Source of the DNA: Azospirillum soli
Lineage (GTDB): Bacteria > Pseudomonadota > Alphaproteobacteria > Azospirillales > Azospirillaceae
Length of the DNA stretch: 64,000 nucleotides
Assembly (NCBI RefSeq): GCF_017876165.1
Contig: NZ_JAGINQ010000003.1
Coordinates: 62,001-126,000 of the forward strand
Direction: 5' to 3'
Position 1 is the stretch's first letter, and each line of letters opens with the position of its first letter. The notes below the pieces were generated by a model. The model made no database searches and was not told where the DNA came from. It was given only the letters and a program-made list of their open reading frames with translations. Of this stretch, positions 42,315 to 50,051 are shown piece by piece. The position numbers were made by a program, and so were the translations under genes.

Positions 42315-42527
42315 ATGTCCGGAGACGAGTTCCGGGCGTGGCGCGAGCGCCACCGGATGACCCAGGATCAGGCGGCGGCCCTGCACTGCGTCAGCGCGCG
42401 GACGGTGCGCAGCTGGGAAGCCGAAGGCGTCGGCGATCCGCGCTCGGTGTTGCTGTGCGCGTCGTGGGACTGGCTGCTGCCCGAACGGCGCAAGCAGCTG
42501 CTGCGGCTGGCGCAGCGGGTGAGGTGA
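42315..42527 (+). CDS. Small XRE-like HTH protein
   Basis: The protein is 70 residues from the ATG at 42315. It contains an XRE helix-turn-helix (FRAWRERHRMTQDQAAALHC, VSARTVRSWEAEGV) and a short helical end. It is divergent from terS, which suggests control of late transcription. No ribosome site lies outside the preceding hairpin, so expression may depend on the hairpin opening. The longer open frame upstream is a shadow of terS. Confidence 0.65.
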   Translation: MSGDEFRAWRERHRMTQDQAAALHCVSARTVRSWEAEGVGDPRSVLLCASWDWLLPERRKQLLRLAQRVR

Positions 42528-42543
42528 TCGGGCGTTAAGGACG

Positions 42544-42780
42544 CTATTCGCTAATGTCCAAATCCATGATCGCTTTCTTCACTGCGGCCCGGATGCCGGC
42601 TAACTCTGCTTCAGCCTTGTCGGCCCTATCGGTCTGACGGCTGAGAGCAGCGCCCAGCCTTGCAACCTCTTCCTCGGCTATGCGGACACGGTCCTGCAAC
42701 GATTTGATGGACGCCGCGAGAGACCGCGTCTCTTCAGCAGAAAGGATGTTCTCTGAATTTACATCGAGCTTGATTTGCAT
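42544..42780 (-). CDS. Small coiled-coil protein
   Basis: This 78-residue protein is nearly all helix with heptad pattern (AASIKSLQDRVRIAEEEVAR, then DRADKAEAELAGIRAAVKKA). No family is recognised. It converges on the small HTH gene with a 16-bp gap. Confidence 0.5.
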   Translation of the reverse strand: MQIKLDVNSENILSAEETRSLAASIKSLQDRVRIAEEEVARLGAALSRQTDRADKAEAELAGIRAAVKKAIMDLDISE

Positions 42781-42987
42781 TGCTGTCTGGGCGCTGCGAA
42801 GGGCGCTTCTTTCAGCCTGAGACGCCCAACTCCGAAGGGCGCAATAGCGCCATCGACCTGACAGATCAAGCTATCAGGCGGGGAATTCGAGCCGACGAAA
42901 TAGCGCGCCCTGCCCGTCCCGTGGCCCGTAACGCGTCCGAACGGGGTAGCCCGCTACTGCCCCACCTGAGAGCCAATCAGGGCAGCG

Positions 42988-43173
42988 CTACAGCCCCCAA
43001 TCCATCATGGCGTCCCCGGCGCTCTGCGGGGCATGCGTCCGCACACCATATCCGCTCTTGTAGGACGTGATGCTGAGGTCCGGATCAGCGTTGGCTGCCG
43101 AACCAGCCTGGAAGCCGCTGCAACCTGCAACGAGCAGGCTGATGGCGAAGATGATCGCGAGCTTTGTGCGCAT
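42988..43173 (-). CDS. Small lipoprotein
   Basis: The protein is 61 residues from the ATG at 43173, with a type II signal (KLAIIFAISLLVAGCSGFQ; lipobox LVAGC). The mature peptide is about 42 residues. It could be an Rz1-like spanin component or a lysogenic-conversion lipoprotein. No overlapping Rz-like frame is visible, which speaks against a spanin. Confidence 0.55.
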   Translation of the reverse strand: MRTKLAIIFAISLLVAGCSGFQAGSAANADPDLSITSYKSGYGVRTHAPQSAGDAMMDWGL

Positions 43174-43272
43174 GGATAGATGGTAGGGCTTGCCCACCAA
43201 ACGACAACGGCCGCCCCAGAAAGAGCGGCCGCGCAGCATCCGATAGGGCGATAGCATCAACGATGTACGTCC

Positions 43273-43713
43273 TTACCGATCTGCTTGCAATTCAGCTACG
43301 GCTGTCGACCCCGAGACTAACGTTGTCCCGTCACCCTTTCCCTTAAATCGAACAATGCGCTTAGTTACAAAACGCCCCTCTCCCCCGAGACCAAAACTGC
43401 CTGAACCAGCAGTCTTGTCGACATTAAGCCCAATATTACCTTTCCCCGAGCTGTCATAAAACTCCTCAATCTCCACCTCTTCAGCATTCTCTATGCGAAC
43501 AGCGATGGCAATTTCTTGCGTAACCTTTGCTTGGTGCTCCTCAAACTTCATCCGCAACATTTGTTTTTCAACTTCGACCTTTAAGTCTTCCATCCCTTTA
43601 TCCGAGGCGGCAGCCACGGACGTTCCGGCACTTGCCATGCCGCCGATAATACCTGCCGAAAGCGGCGATACAATTTTTGCCACCTCCAATGCAATTTTTA
43701 GATAATCAGCCAT
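43273..43713 (-). CDS. Hypothetical accessory protein
   Basis: This 146-residue protein has an N-terminal hydrophobic/Gly-Ala segment (IVSPLSAGIIGGMASAGTSV), a helical middle and a beta-rich C-terminus. It is AT-richer than the replication genes beside it and stands alone between gaps, as prophage accessory genes often do. Function is unknown. Confidence 0.5.
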   Translation of the reverse strand: MADYLKIALEVAKIVSPLSAGIIGGMASAGTSVAAASDKGMEDLKVEVEKQMLRMKFEEHQAKVTQEIAIAVRIENAEEVEIEEFYDSSGKGNIGLNVDKTAGSGSFGLGGEGRFVTKRIVRFKGKGDGTTLVSGSTAVAELQADR

Positions 43714-43828
43714 CGAAGCACCCCGCGGTTTTTAGCTTTAACCCCAATCCTACGGCCTGTGGGTTGTGATGGGCAACCAATTGATCGCCATCACGTCTCG
43801 TACTGCGCCTGAGTGGTGACGCCGTTGG

Positions 43829-45670
43829 TCACGCTGCCTCCTCCACCCCATCGTCCAACGACACGTATTTGATGCCCCACCGGCTATCCTGCGATCCCCG
43901 GTACTGGTACGAGCCGCTGTTGAACCACAGGCCGCACTTTCCTTCCCAATCGCCGTTGCGCTGCTTGGCGACGTTCAGGATCACGGTCGGCTCGTTCGCC
44001 AGCTGAGCCAGTGCGCCGCCGGCTGCCTGATCGCCTCGGTCCGCCTTCTCGGTCAGGGCCTTGATCTTCTCCTCCACCTCCCGGTCGCGCCAGACGCCCA
44101 GGATGTTGAAGGCGTTGGAGCCGATCTCCGACGCGCCCTTGATGTCCTCCGTCTCCGGAGCGCCACCACCCGCCCTCTTGTCCGCCTTGCGGGAGTGCGC
44201 GACGAGGTGGATGTGCACGTCCTTCTCGACGGCCCAGTTGACTAGCGTGAAGACGGCCTGTTCCTGCCCCTGGTAGTCCTCCGAGCCGATGCCCAGGCGC
44301 ATGAGGCTGTCGATGATGAACGTGTCGCACCCGTAGCGGCAGCGGGCGTACTCGAACACATCGAGCAGGGGTTGCACGCCGACCTTGCCGACGAGGTTGA
44401 AGCACCACAGCCAGCCGTCCATCCACTGCATGATCGCCCGGATGAACGGCTCGGTCGGGCGGTCCACGTTGCCGGCCTGCTTGACCATCCGCTTCAGGAA
44501 CTGCTTCGGCACCATCTCCAGCGACGCGATGCAGACCTTCGCGCCCTGGTGTCCCCAATCGACCGCGGCGTGCGAGAGGAGCTGCGACTTCCCGTGTCCG
44601 CTCGGGCCGGTCCACACCGTGAGTTCGGCCGGACGGAACAGCAGCTTCGACGCGATCTTGCCGAAGGGCATCCGATACCCGACCTCCTGCCCTCCGGTCG
44701 GCCAGAACAGCTTCACGACGTCGTCGGTGAACTGGCCGGCGCGCACCAACTCGGGCGGGTCCATGGTGGCCGCCGCCTCGAAGCACTCCCGGATCGTCGC
44801 GGTGGGAATACCCGCCTTCAGGCACTCGTTGGCGTCCTTCAACGGCAGCGTGACGCGCCGGCAACGGTGACGCCCAAGGCGAGCGACGATCTCCACAACG
44901 GCGGCCTCTCCCTCCGCGTCGTTGTCCAGCGCGAGGTAGATCGTCTCGAAGCGCAGCAGGCGTTCGTACTCGGCCTCGATCCAACGCTGCTTCTCGCCCT
45001 TGCCGCCGCCGAAGGGGACCGAGAGGGCCGGGAACCCGTAGTCGAACAGGCTGGGCGCGTCGATCTCCCCTTCGCAGATCGTCACCTCGCGGGCGTTCCG
45101 GTCGATGGCCTGCCAGCCGAACAGAACCGGCTCGCAGTCGGCCTCCACCCGCATGCGCCGCTTGTCGTCGATGGACCGGAACTTCACAAAGCGCAGTTCC
45201 CCCTCGACCAGCGACGGGAACACGATGGTCCGGTCCTGCTCGCCGATCCGGTACGCGGCGATGGCGTGCTCGGACAGCTTGCGCTCGCGGGTCAGGTAAT
45301 CCTTCACGGCGCTCTTCGGCGCGGTGCAGGCCGGCTTCGGGGGCCTGCGGTAGGTCTTCTCCCGCTTCTCGAACTGCGGCGCTTCCAGGCCCAGCCACGC
45401 CCGGATGTCCTCCAGGGCTTCCGGCAGCTGCTGGCCCTTCACAGCGCACCACAGGTCGATCAGGTCGCCGCTGTCCCCGCCGGCCGCGAAGTCCGCCCAG
45501 GTGCCCGCCTTGGCGCCCTGGACGCAGACCTTGAGCGAGCGGCCCGCCTCCCCCTGGATCGAGCCCACGCACCACTCCCGCCCCTCCAGCACGCCACGGG
45601 GCAGCAGGCGCTCGGCGACCTCCTTGGCGCGGCCTTCCAGCGCGCGCTTGATCACGGTGATGTCGGTCAC
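43829..45670 (-). CDS. Primase-helicase, T7 gp4-like
   Basis: This 613-residue protein has a GTG start that overlaps the initiator-like gene's stop (GTGA). A primase/TOPRIM part shows CEGEIDAPSLF (Glu200) and LALDNDAEGE (Asp249/Asp251). The DnaB-type helicase has Walker A GPSGHGKS at residues 355-362 and later motifs DTFIIDSLMRLG and HLVAHSRK. The N-terminal zinc finger is degenerate (scattered Cys only). It unwinds DNA and may prime lagging-strand synthesis. Confidence 0.88.
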   Translation of the reverse strand: MTDITVIKRALEGRAKEVAERLLPRGVLEGREWCVGSIQGEAGRSLKVCVQGAKAGTWADFAAGGDSGDLIDLWCAVKGQQLPEALEDIRAWLGLEAPQFEKREKTYRRPPKPACTAPKSAVKDYLTRERKLSEHAIAAYRIGEQDRTIVFPSLVEGELRFVKFRSIDDKRRMRVEADCEPVLFGWQAIDRNAREVTICEGEIDAPSLFDYGFPALSVPFGGGKGEKQRWIEAEYERLLRFETIYLALDNDAEGEAAVVEIVARLGRHRCRRVTLPLKDANECLKAGIPTATIRECFEAAATMDPPELVRAGQFTDDVVKLFWPTGGQEVGYRMPFGKIASKLLFRPAELTVWTGPSGHGKSQLLSHAAVDWGHQGAKVCIASLEMVPKQFLKRMVKQAGNVDRPTEPFIRAIMQWMDGWLWCFNLVGKVGVQPLLDVFEYARCRYGCDTFIIDSLMRLGIGSEDYQGQEQAVFTLVNWAVEKDVHIHLVAHSRKADKRAGGGAPETEDIKGASEIGSNAFNILGVWRDREVEEKIKALTEKADRGDQAAGGALAQLANEPTVILNVAKQRNGDWEGKCGLWFNSGSYQYRGSQDSRWGIKYVSLDDGVEEAA

Positions 45671-46512
45671 AGGATCACCCCCATGGATTCACGCCGCCGT
45701 CGGATCTCGGCGATTTCCTCGTCGTCGGTCGCAACCCGGTCCCCGGCAATCAGCCGGCCCACGTACTCCGCCGGGTTGCTCTTGGTCGCCGCCAACTCCA
45801 GCAGGTTCAGCACCCGCACGTCGTCGCCGTCGTACTTCCGGCGCAGCTTGACGATCATCCCGCCCGAGCTTTTGCCCAGCAGTTCTTTGCCACGGTCGAA
45901 CACCTGCTTGTCGAGCGAAGCGGGCGGCGCGTCGGCGCCCGAACCGATAGGTTCGGAATATTGGTTTGGGTTAGGTTCGGGTTTGGGTTCGGGGGTTCCC
46001 GACTTGCGTTCCTGGGTATCAGATACCGTATGGGGTACCGTATCCGGCGGGGTATCGGATACCTGTCCGGGTACCGTTTCCGTCCCTGGAAGCAGGGATA
46101 CGACATACCCGTCCGGATACCGTCCCGCGTGCGGCTGGAGAGCCCTCACCATCCCTGCCCACACCGCCGTTTTCCGCGGCACGGCGTCGATCAGAGCCAC
46201 CATGCTCTTGCCGACCTTGCTGTTCTCCGGCGGGTTATGGCGCAGGAAGTTGACGATCATCGTCCATCCGGTCTCCGCATCGCGGATGATGAAGCCGGCG
46301 GCCTCCAACTCGGCGATGACACCCGCCGCCCGGTCGGGAGCAAGGCGCAGGTCCTCCATCAGGTAGCCGGCGGGAAGCCGAAAGCAGCCGATGGAGTTGC
46401 TGTGCGGGCCGGTCAGCAGATAGAGCGCCAGCCGTTGCGCGTCGCCCGACAGAGCGAGAACCTTCGGGTCGGTCCAGAAGGCGGTGTAGACCTTGCCATA
46501 AGTTCGCATCAT
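45667..46512 (-). CDS. Replication initiator-like protein (O/DnaT type)
   Basis: This 281-residue protein has an N-terminal winged-helix replication domain (YGKVYTAFWTDPKVLALSGD, AELEAAGFIIRDAETGWTMI). A low-complexity linker (residues 130-195) follows, with VSDT/DTVP repeats and PEPKPEPNPN, then a DnaT-like C-terminal helix bundle. The start has GGAGGTGGC upstream. It sits directly before the helicase gene, as lambda O before P. The linker-coding DNA carries iteron-like repeats, so the gene probably contains the replication origin. Confidence 0.65.
   Translation of the reverse strand: MMRTYGKVYTAFWTDPKVLALSGDAQRLALYLLTGPHSNSIGCFRLPAGYLMEDLRLAPDRAAGVIAELEAAGFIIRDAETGWTMIVNFLRHNPPENSKVGKSMVALIDAVPRKTAVWAGMVRALQPHAGRYPDGYVVSLLPGTETVPGQVSDTPPDTVPHTVSDTQERKSGTPEPKPEPNPNQYSEPIGSGADAPPASLDKQVFDRGKELLGKSSGGMIVKLRRKYDGDDVRVLNLLELAATKSNPAEYVGRLIAGDRVATDDEEIAEIRRRRESMGVIL
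46015..46122. repeat. Iteron-like repeats, candidate replication origin
   Basis: GGTATC-N-GATACC at 46015-46027 and 46051-46063 alternates with GGTACC at 46034-46039 and 46070-46075, with unit starts 19, 17 and 19 bp apart. Further partial copies lie at 46095-46110 and 46115-46121. A G/T-rich repeat (GGTTTGGGTTAGG-like) lies beside them at about 45962-45995. The layout recalls the lambda iterons within gene O. A purely protein-level repeat is the alternative. Confidence 0.5.
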
Positions 46513-46793
46513 GCCACCTCCCGGCCATCCATGAGGCCGTGCTGCTGGTCGTCGTTGTCGTCGTGCAGATCGGCCGGCGGGACGACCATCGCCCGCGGCG
46601 GAAAAGCGTCTCCGCCCGTCACCGCCAGCATGCCGGGCGACAGGATACGGTAGGCTTCCAAACGGTCGAGGTCCCCATAGGCCAAGGCTTCGGCCAGCGC
46701 CTCACACACAGCCCGAGGGCCGAGCGTGGACAGGTGTTCGGCAATCCGCTGGAGACGGATCTGGTCGGACTGAGGAAGGGCGCAGAGGCTCAT
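46509..46793 (-). CDS. Hypothetical phage protein in replication block
   Basis: The protein is 94 residues from the ATG at 46793, which has GGGAGGG upstream (MSLCALPQSDQIRLQRIAEH). Its stop overlaps the initiator-like gene start. The same frame is open to an ATG at 47009, but the intervening RGAGRAGRAFGRDRR part looks out of frame, so I prefer the shorter form. Confidence 0.55.
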   Translation of the reverse strand: MSLCALPQSDQIRLQRIAEHLSTLGPRAVCEALAEALAYGDLDRLEAYRILSPGMLAVTGGDAFPPRAMVVPPADLHDDNDDQQHGLMDGREVA

Positions 46794-47009
46794 GCGGCGG
46801 TCCCTCCCGAAGGCCCGCCCAGCTCGTCCAGCGCCTCGTCCAGCAGGGTTGGTAAGCCGCCGCACCTCGTCCCCGTCAGCGGAGCGCATGCGGTTCGCCA
46901 AGGCATAGAGTTCGTCCACGGCACCGTGGATCACCTCCACCGGAGAGGGCCGGCGGATGGGCTTGCGGGAGCGACCGGGGAACGGCGTGACTGAGGCGTC
47001 ATCGGTCAT
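46790..47009 (-). pseudogene. Small phage gene with probable frameshift
   Basis: From the ATG at 47009 the frame reads well to about residue 51 (VEVIHGAVDELYALANRMRS ... DEVRRL). A different frame then reads well (LPTLLDEALDELGGPSGG) and ends at a TGA overlapping the next ATG (46793). The span of 220 nt is one base more than a multiple of three. This could be a mutation, a sequencing error or programmed frameshifting. Confidence 0.45.
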
Positions 47010-47061
47010 GCCGCTCTCCGGATCTGCTTTCCCGGTGTCAGACCGAGGCCGCAGGCTGCCA

Positions 47062-47772
47062 TCACAGCACCTCCTTCAGCCACGACGGCACGTCCCGGTG
47101 AACCATCCCCGTCAGGCGTGCGAGACGCCGGTACACCGGCCGATCCTTGATCCAATCGCGCACCCAGGTCTTACGGTGGGGGAGAAGCCATTCGCGGCCG
47201 GCCGCGCGCCATGGGTCGTGCATCGTCAGCGCGTAGAAGGCCGCCGCCTCCAGGCAGCGGATCTCCGTCTCGCCCAGGTTCTCCAGCACCGCCGTGGCGA
47301 TGCCGCTCATGCTGAGGCCCACCATGTCGCGGGCGCCAGCGCCGAAGTGCTCGATCTGCGAGCCGAGCATCGTGAGGAAAACATCGGCGCGGTCGAACCA
47401 CCGGGACTCTTCGGCCAGCGCGTCCACCCACGAGTCGGTGATGTCGCGAAGGCTCAGGTTGGTGGTGGTGTGGCCGGCATCCCGCTCATGCGGAATGGTC
47501 GGGTAAACCGGCTTTAGTGGCGGAAGGATGGGAATCTGCGTTGGCTTGCCCCCGCCGAACTTGGCGACGATGGCGTCCATTGAGCCGCCCGTCTCCATGA
47601 GGATACGCAGTTCGTCGGTGAAGCCGCGCCGCTTCTCGGGATCATGGATGCCCAGCAGAATTGCCGTGTTTTCGCCGTCAATCATCGGTTCGGGCTTGCC
47701 GTCGATCTCCATAAGCGTCGCGGCAATCTCGACGCCATAGGGAGTCGCCCACATTTCGGTGTGGTTCGTCAT
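47062..47772 (-). CDS. Hypothetical phage protein
   Basis: This 236-residue protein is helical with a possible N-terminal compact domain (VEIAATLMEIDGKPEPMIDG). Trp-rich stretches lie near the end (WRAAGREWLLPHRKTWVRDW). It is coupled to the upstream gene by a 4-bp overlap and belongs to the replication block. No family is recognised. Confidence 0.55.
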   Translation of the reverse strand: MTNHTEMWATPYGVEIAATLMEIDGKPEPMIDGENTAILLGIHDPEKRRGFTDELRILMETGGSMDAIVAKFGGGKPTQIPILPPLKPVYPTIPHERDAGHTTTNLSLRDITDSWVDALAEESRWFDRADVFLTMLGSQIEHFGAGARDMVGLSMSGIATAVLENLGETEIRCLEAAAFYALTMHDPWRAAGREWLLPHRKTWVRDWIKDRPVYRRLARLTGMVHRDVPSWLKEVL

Positions 47773-48335
47773 GCCGCCACCTCCGCGAGCAGGGAGCCGG
47801 CGATGTTGGGCAGGACATCCTCAGGGAAGATCGGGCCGCTCATGTGCGCGCTCAGCAGCGCGGCGCCGATCCCCGGCATGTTCAGCCGGCCAAGTTGGCG
47901 CAAGCTGCCCCGGTTAGCCTCGAACCACCCGCGGGCGCAGGCTTGCAGGCCGTACTCGGCGGCCAGCAGGAGGACCGTGGCGGAGCAGATATCCCGAGCC
48001 CGCAGAACCTCCTTGCCCCGGCCGCTGCCGTCCAGCGACAGAAGGGCGACCGTCAGCACGGCACGTGCGTTCTTCACTGCCGTGGCGACATCGGCGGCAA
48101 AGGTGCCGCCCCGAATGAGGTGACCGCCGGTCGTGGTGCTTGCCAGGAGGGCTTTGAGACCCTTTGTGCCGACAGCGCCCTCGATACCGTCTGTCAACCG
48201 GTTGTCCACGAGGACAGCGCGGTCCAACCCCTGTCGCTGCCGGTACAGGGTACGGAACTCGCCTCCCTCCTTCAGGTTCGCCACGGCGTTGTCGGGATCG
48301 AAGGCGTGAGCCCAGTCGTGAGCGGAGATGTCCAT
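47769..48335 (-). CDS. Hypothetical phage protein
   Basis: This 188-residue protein (MDISAHDWAHAFDPDNAVAN ...) is Ala-rich and helical. A GGGAGGGCC ribosome site precedes the ATG. It is the second gene of the replication block. Function is unknown. Confidence 0.55.
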   Translation of the reverse strand: MDISAHDWAHAFDPDNAVANLKEGGEFRTLYRQRQGLDRAVLVDNRLTDGIEGAVGTKGLKALLASTTTGGHLIRGGTFAADVATAVKNARAVLTVALLSLDGSGRGKEVLRARDICSATVLLLAAEYGLQACARGWFEANRGSLRQLGRLNMPGIGAALLSAHMSGPIFPEDVLPNIAGSLLAEVAA

Positions 48336-48338
48336 GGA

Positions 48339-48524
48339 TCAGGCCCTCCCCGGCATGGACGACACCAAGGGGGAAGCCTCCAGCACCGGCAAATGGGTCA
48401 ACACGGTGATAGGCAATGAGGCGATTGCCCGGAACTCCACCGGGATTGTCGCCATGTTGGCTTTACGTTCTCCCATTGCGTTCTGGACGCACGGGAGCGT
48501 CGCCGCCATATTGCGGTCGCTCAT
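48339..48524 (-). CDS. Small hypothetical protein
   Basis: This 61-residue protein starts 8 nt after a good ribosome site (GCAGGAG). It ends 3 bp before the next gene, so it probably opens this operon. The sequence (MSDRNMAATLPCVQNAMGER ...) is not recognised. Confidence 0.5.
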   Translation of the reverse strand: MSDRNMAATLPCVQNAMGERKANMATIPVEFRAIASLPITVLTHLPVLEASPLVSSMPGRA

Positions 48525-48658
48525 TCGAAAACTCCTGCCAGGGAGGTTGGGTGAGTACTAGATCACCGCGCCAACGGTGATTTCAGAGCACGGCAGTGGG
48601 GCAGTCTCGCGCCAACGATGCGCCCCACTGACCGGCTCGATCGGTCTTCGCCTCTGGA

Positions 48659-49051
48659 TCATGCGGCAGCCCCCATAGCCTTTGCCTCCTGCTCCTCAAT
48701 CCACCGCAGCAGGGTGGACTTTCGAGCGCAGATTAGCGTTCCCATCCGAAAAACAGGAATCTTGTTAGTCTGTGCAAGGTGGTAGACCTGCCGTGGGTTG
48801 AGACCTGTAAAGGCTCCCACAGCATCGGCACCGTACAGGACATCTTGGCCGATGGTCTTCACCACAGCAGCGGGCATTACGTCCGCAAGCATTGAAGCCA
48901 ATTCCTCAGAAAGCTTATCAGCAAGGCTGTCGCCGATTTGAACAGCAAGCGTGCACCCACCGGGAAGCTCAGATTTCTGAATAGTTGCCTTCGCAACCGC
49001 AAGGCAGAGAAGCTGGGTTGCCTCACCGCCAATCACCGCGTTCAACTTCAT
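48659..49051 (-). CDS. HTH protein sharing its C-terminal module with the left-end regulator
   Basis: The protein is 130 residues with ribosome site GGAGAGCGC. Its C-terminal half (AVGAFTGLNPRQVYHLAQTN, then IPVFRMGTLICARKSTLLRW) is clearly homologous to the end of the 17855-18514 regulator. The N-terminal half differs. It is probably an early regulator controlling the replication block downstream. Confidence 0.65.
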   Translation of the reverse strand: MKLNAVIGGEATQLLCLAVAKATIQKSELPGGCTLAVQIGDSLADKLSEELASMLADVMPAAVVKTIGQDVLYGADAVGAFTGLNPRQVYHLAQTNKIPVFRMGTLICARKSTLLRWIEEQEAKAMGAAA

Positions 49052-49063
49052 GCGCTCTCCTTT

Positions 49064-49918
49064 CTAAATACTATAATCCGGTTCAACACCCATATCAGAC
49101 TGCTCGGCTTCTTCAAACTCCGTCTGACATTCGGCGATCCTGTATGGCAGCCCAAGAAGACGCCGAAGCATCACCTGCAAACCAATGTACAAATTTATTA
49201 CAAGCGTAGAAAATCCATAGTTATTCACACCGTATATCGCGTAAGGAACCAAATCTGGCCCATCCCACAATTTAGCCCAGTATGCCTTTCCTTCCTCATC
49301 AGCACCACTCTCTCCCAGAACAGTAACCAGAAGAGAAGAAGGATCAATATCATCTACCCCAGTTCGGCGAGGGTGAGCATCTAGGTTGTTAGCTACCTTT
49401 CCCCAATAGAACTGCTCAAGGCGCTTGCGCACCACGAGCCGATTTGCCTCCCAATCAATAACACCCCACATGGTAGCAATACTGCCAAGCGCATCCGTAT
49501 AAACATACTTGTTATTAACTATAAGAACATGACCAATTCGGCTTTCATGAGGAAATATCAACAGTTCTTCCGGAGAGAAAAAATCTATTCCAATGAATTT
49601 ATTTCGCTCTTCAGCACTTTCGGAAATTTTGTCGAGCAAATCCAGGTCATAGAGCGACAACATATCATCCAAAGGCAGGGCATAAGCCATAGTATGCGCC
49701 ATGCGCAAGCTAAAGCCAGAATTGGCGATCCGAGATGCAACGCAAATTCTGGCGATCTGCGAGGACTTCCAGAGTCGGACGCGGGATCTACCGCCGCCAG
49801 CTTGTGCTGGCACTGCTGCCTTCCAGGTGATTAGCTTCCGCAAGCTATCCATGCTGATGTCACAGGCGTGCATCACCTCCTCGTCTGTGAATAGCCGCTT
49901 CCCTGCAAATTCCGTCAT
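49064..49918 (-). CDS. MerR-like regulator next to the palindrome
   Basis: This 284-residue protein has an N-terminal MerR-type winged helix (RLFTDEEVMHACDISMDSLR ... RVRLWKSSQIARICVASRI). The large C-terminal part is unfamiliar (LIVNNKYVYTDALGSIATMW, YAIYGVNNYGFSTLVINLYI) with one hydrophobic segment near the end. The gene is AT-richer than its neighbours. Its start is 28 bp from the 52-bp palindrome, which it may bind. It is divergent from the integrase. Confidence 0.6.
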   Translation of the reverse strand: MTEFAGKRLFTDEEVMHACDISMDSLRKLITWKAAVPAQAGGGRSRVRLWKSSQIARICVASRIANSGFSLRMAHTMAYALPLDDMLSLYDLDLLDKISESAEERNKFIGIDFFSPEELLIFPHESRIGHVLIVNNKYVYTDALGSIATMWGVIDWEANRLVVRKRLEQFYWGKVANNLDAHPRRTGVDDIDPSSLLVTVLGESGADEEGKAYWAKLWDGPDLVPYAIYGVNNYGFSTLVINLYIGLQVMLRRLLGLPYRIAECQTEFEEAEQSDMGVEPDYSI

Positions 49919-49946
49919 GACTAACCCTTTCTGATGAGCACGCTAC

Positions 49947-49998
49947 ATACCTGCGCAACGCGGTGCAAGTTTAAACTTGCACCGCGTTGCGCAGGTAT
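49947..49998. promoter_or_regulatory. 52-bp perfect palindrome between regulator and integrase
   Basis: The two 26-bp arms are perfect reverse complements with no spacer. The centre is AAGTTTAAACTT, and the outer arm begins ATACCTGCGCAACG. Sequence beyond it is not symmetric. It lies in the 133-bp divergent region between the MerR-like gene and int. A double operator covering both promoters is the simplest reading. Confidence 0.85.
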
Positions 49999-50051
49999 CA
50001 TAAATTCCGATCCATTCCGCGCAAGCGTCATTCATGTCGAGAGGACACGGC

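Noticed and set aside
42988..43173. Rz1 spanin
   Set aside because: The lipoprotein is the right size, but no Rz partner frame overlaps it and it is far from the endolysin.
49947..49998. Telomere-resolution (protelomerase) site
   Set aside because: The palindrome would fit in size, but no protelomerase-like gene is present and the element is clearly integrated through att cores.
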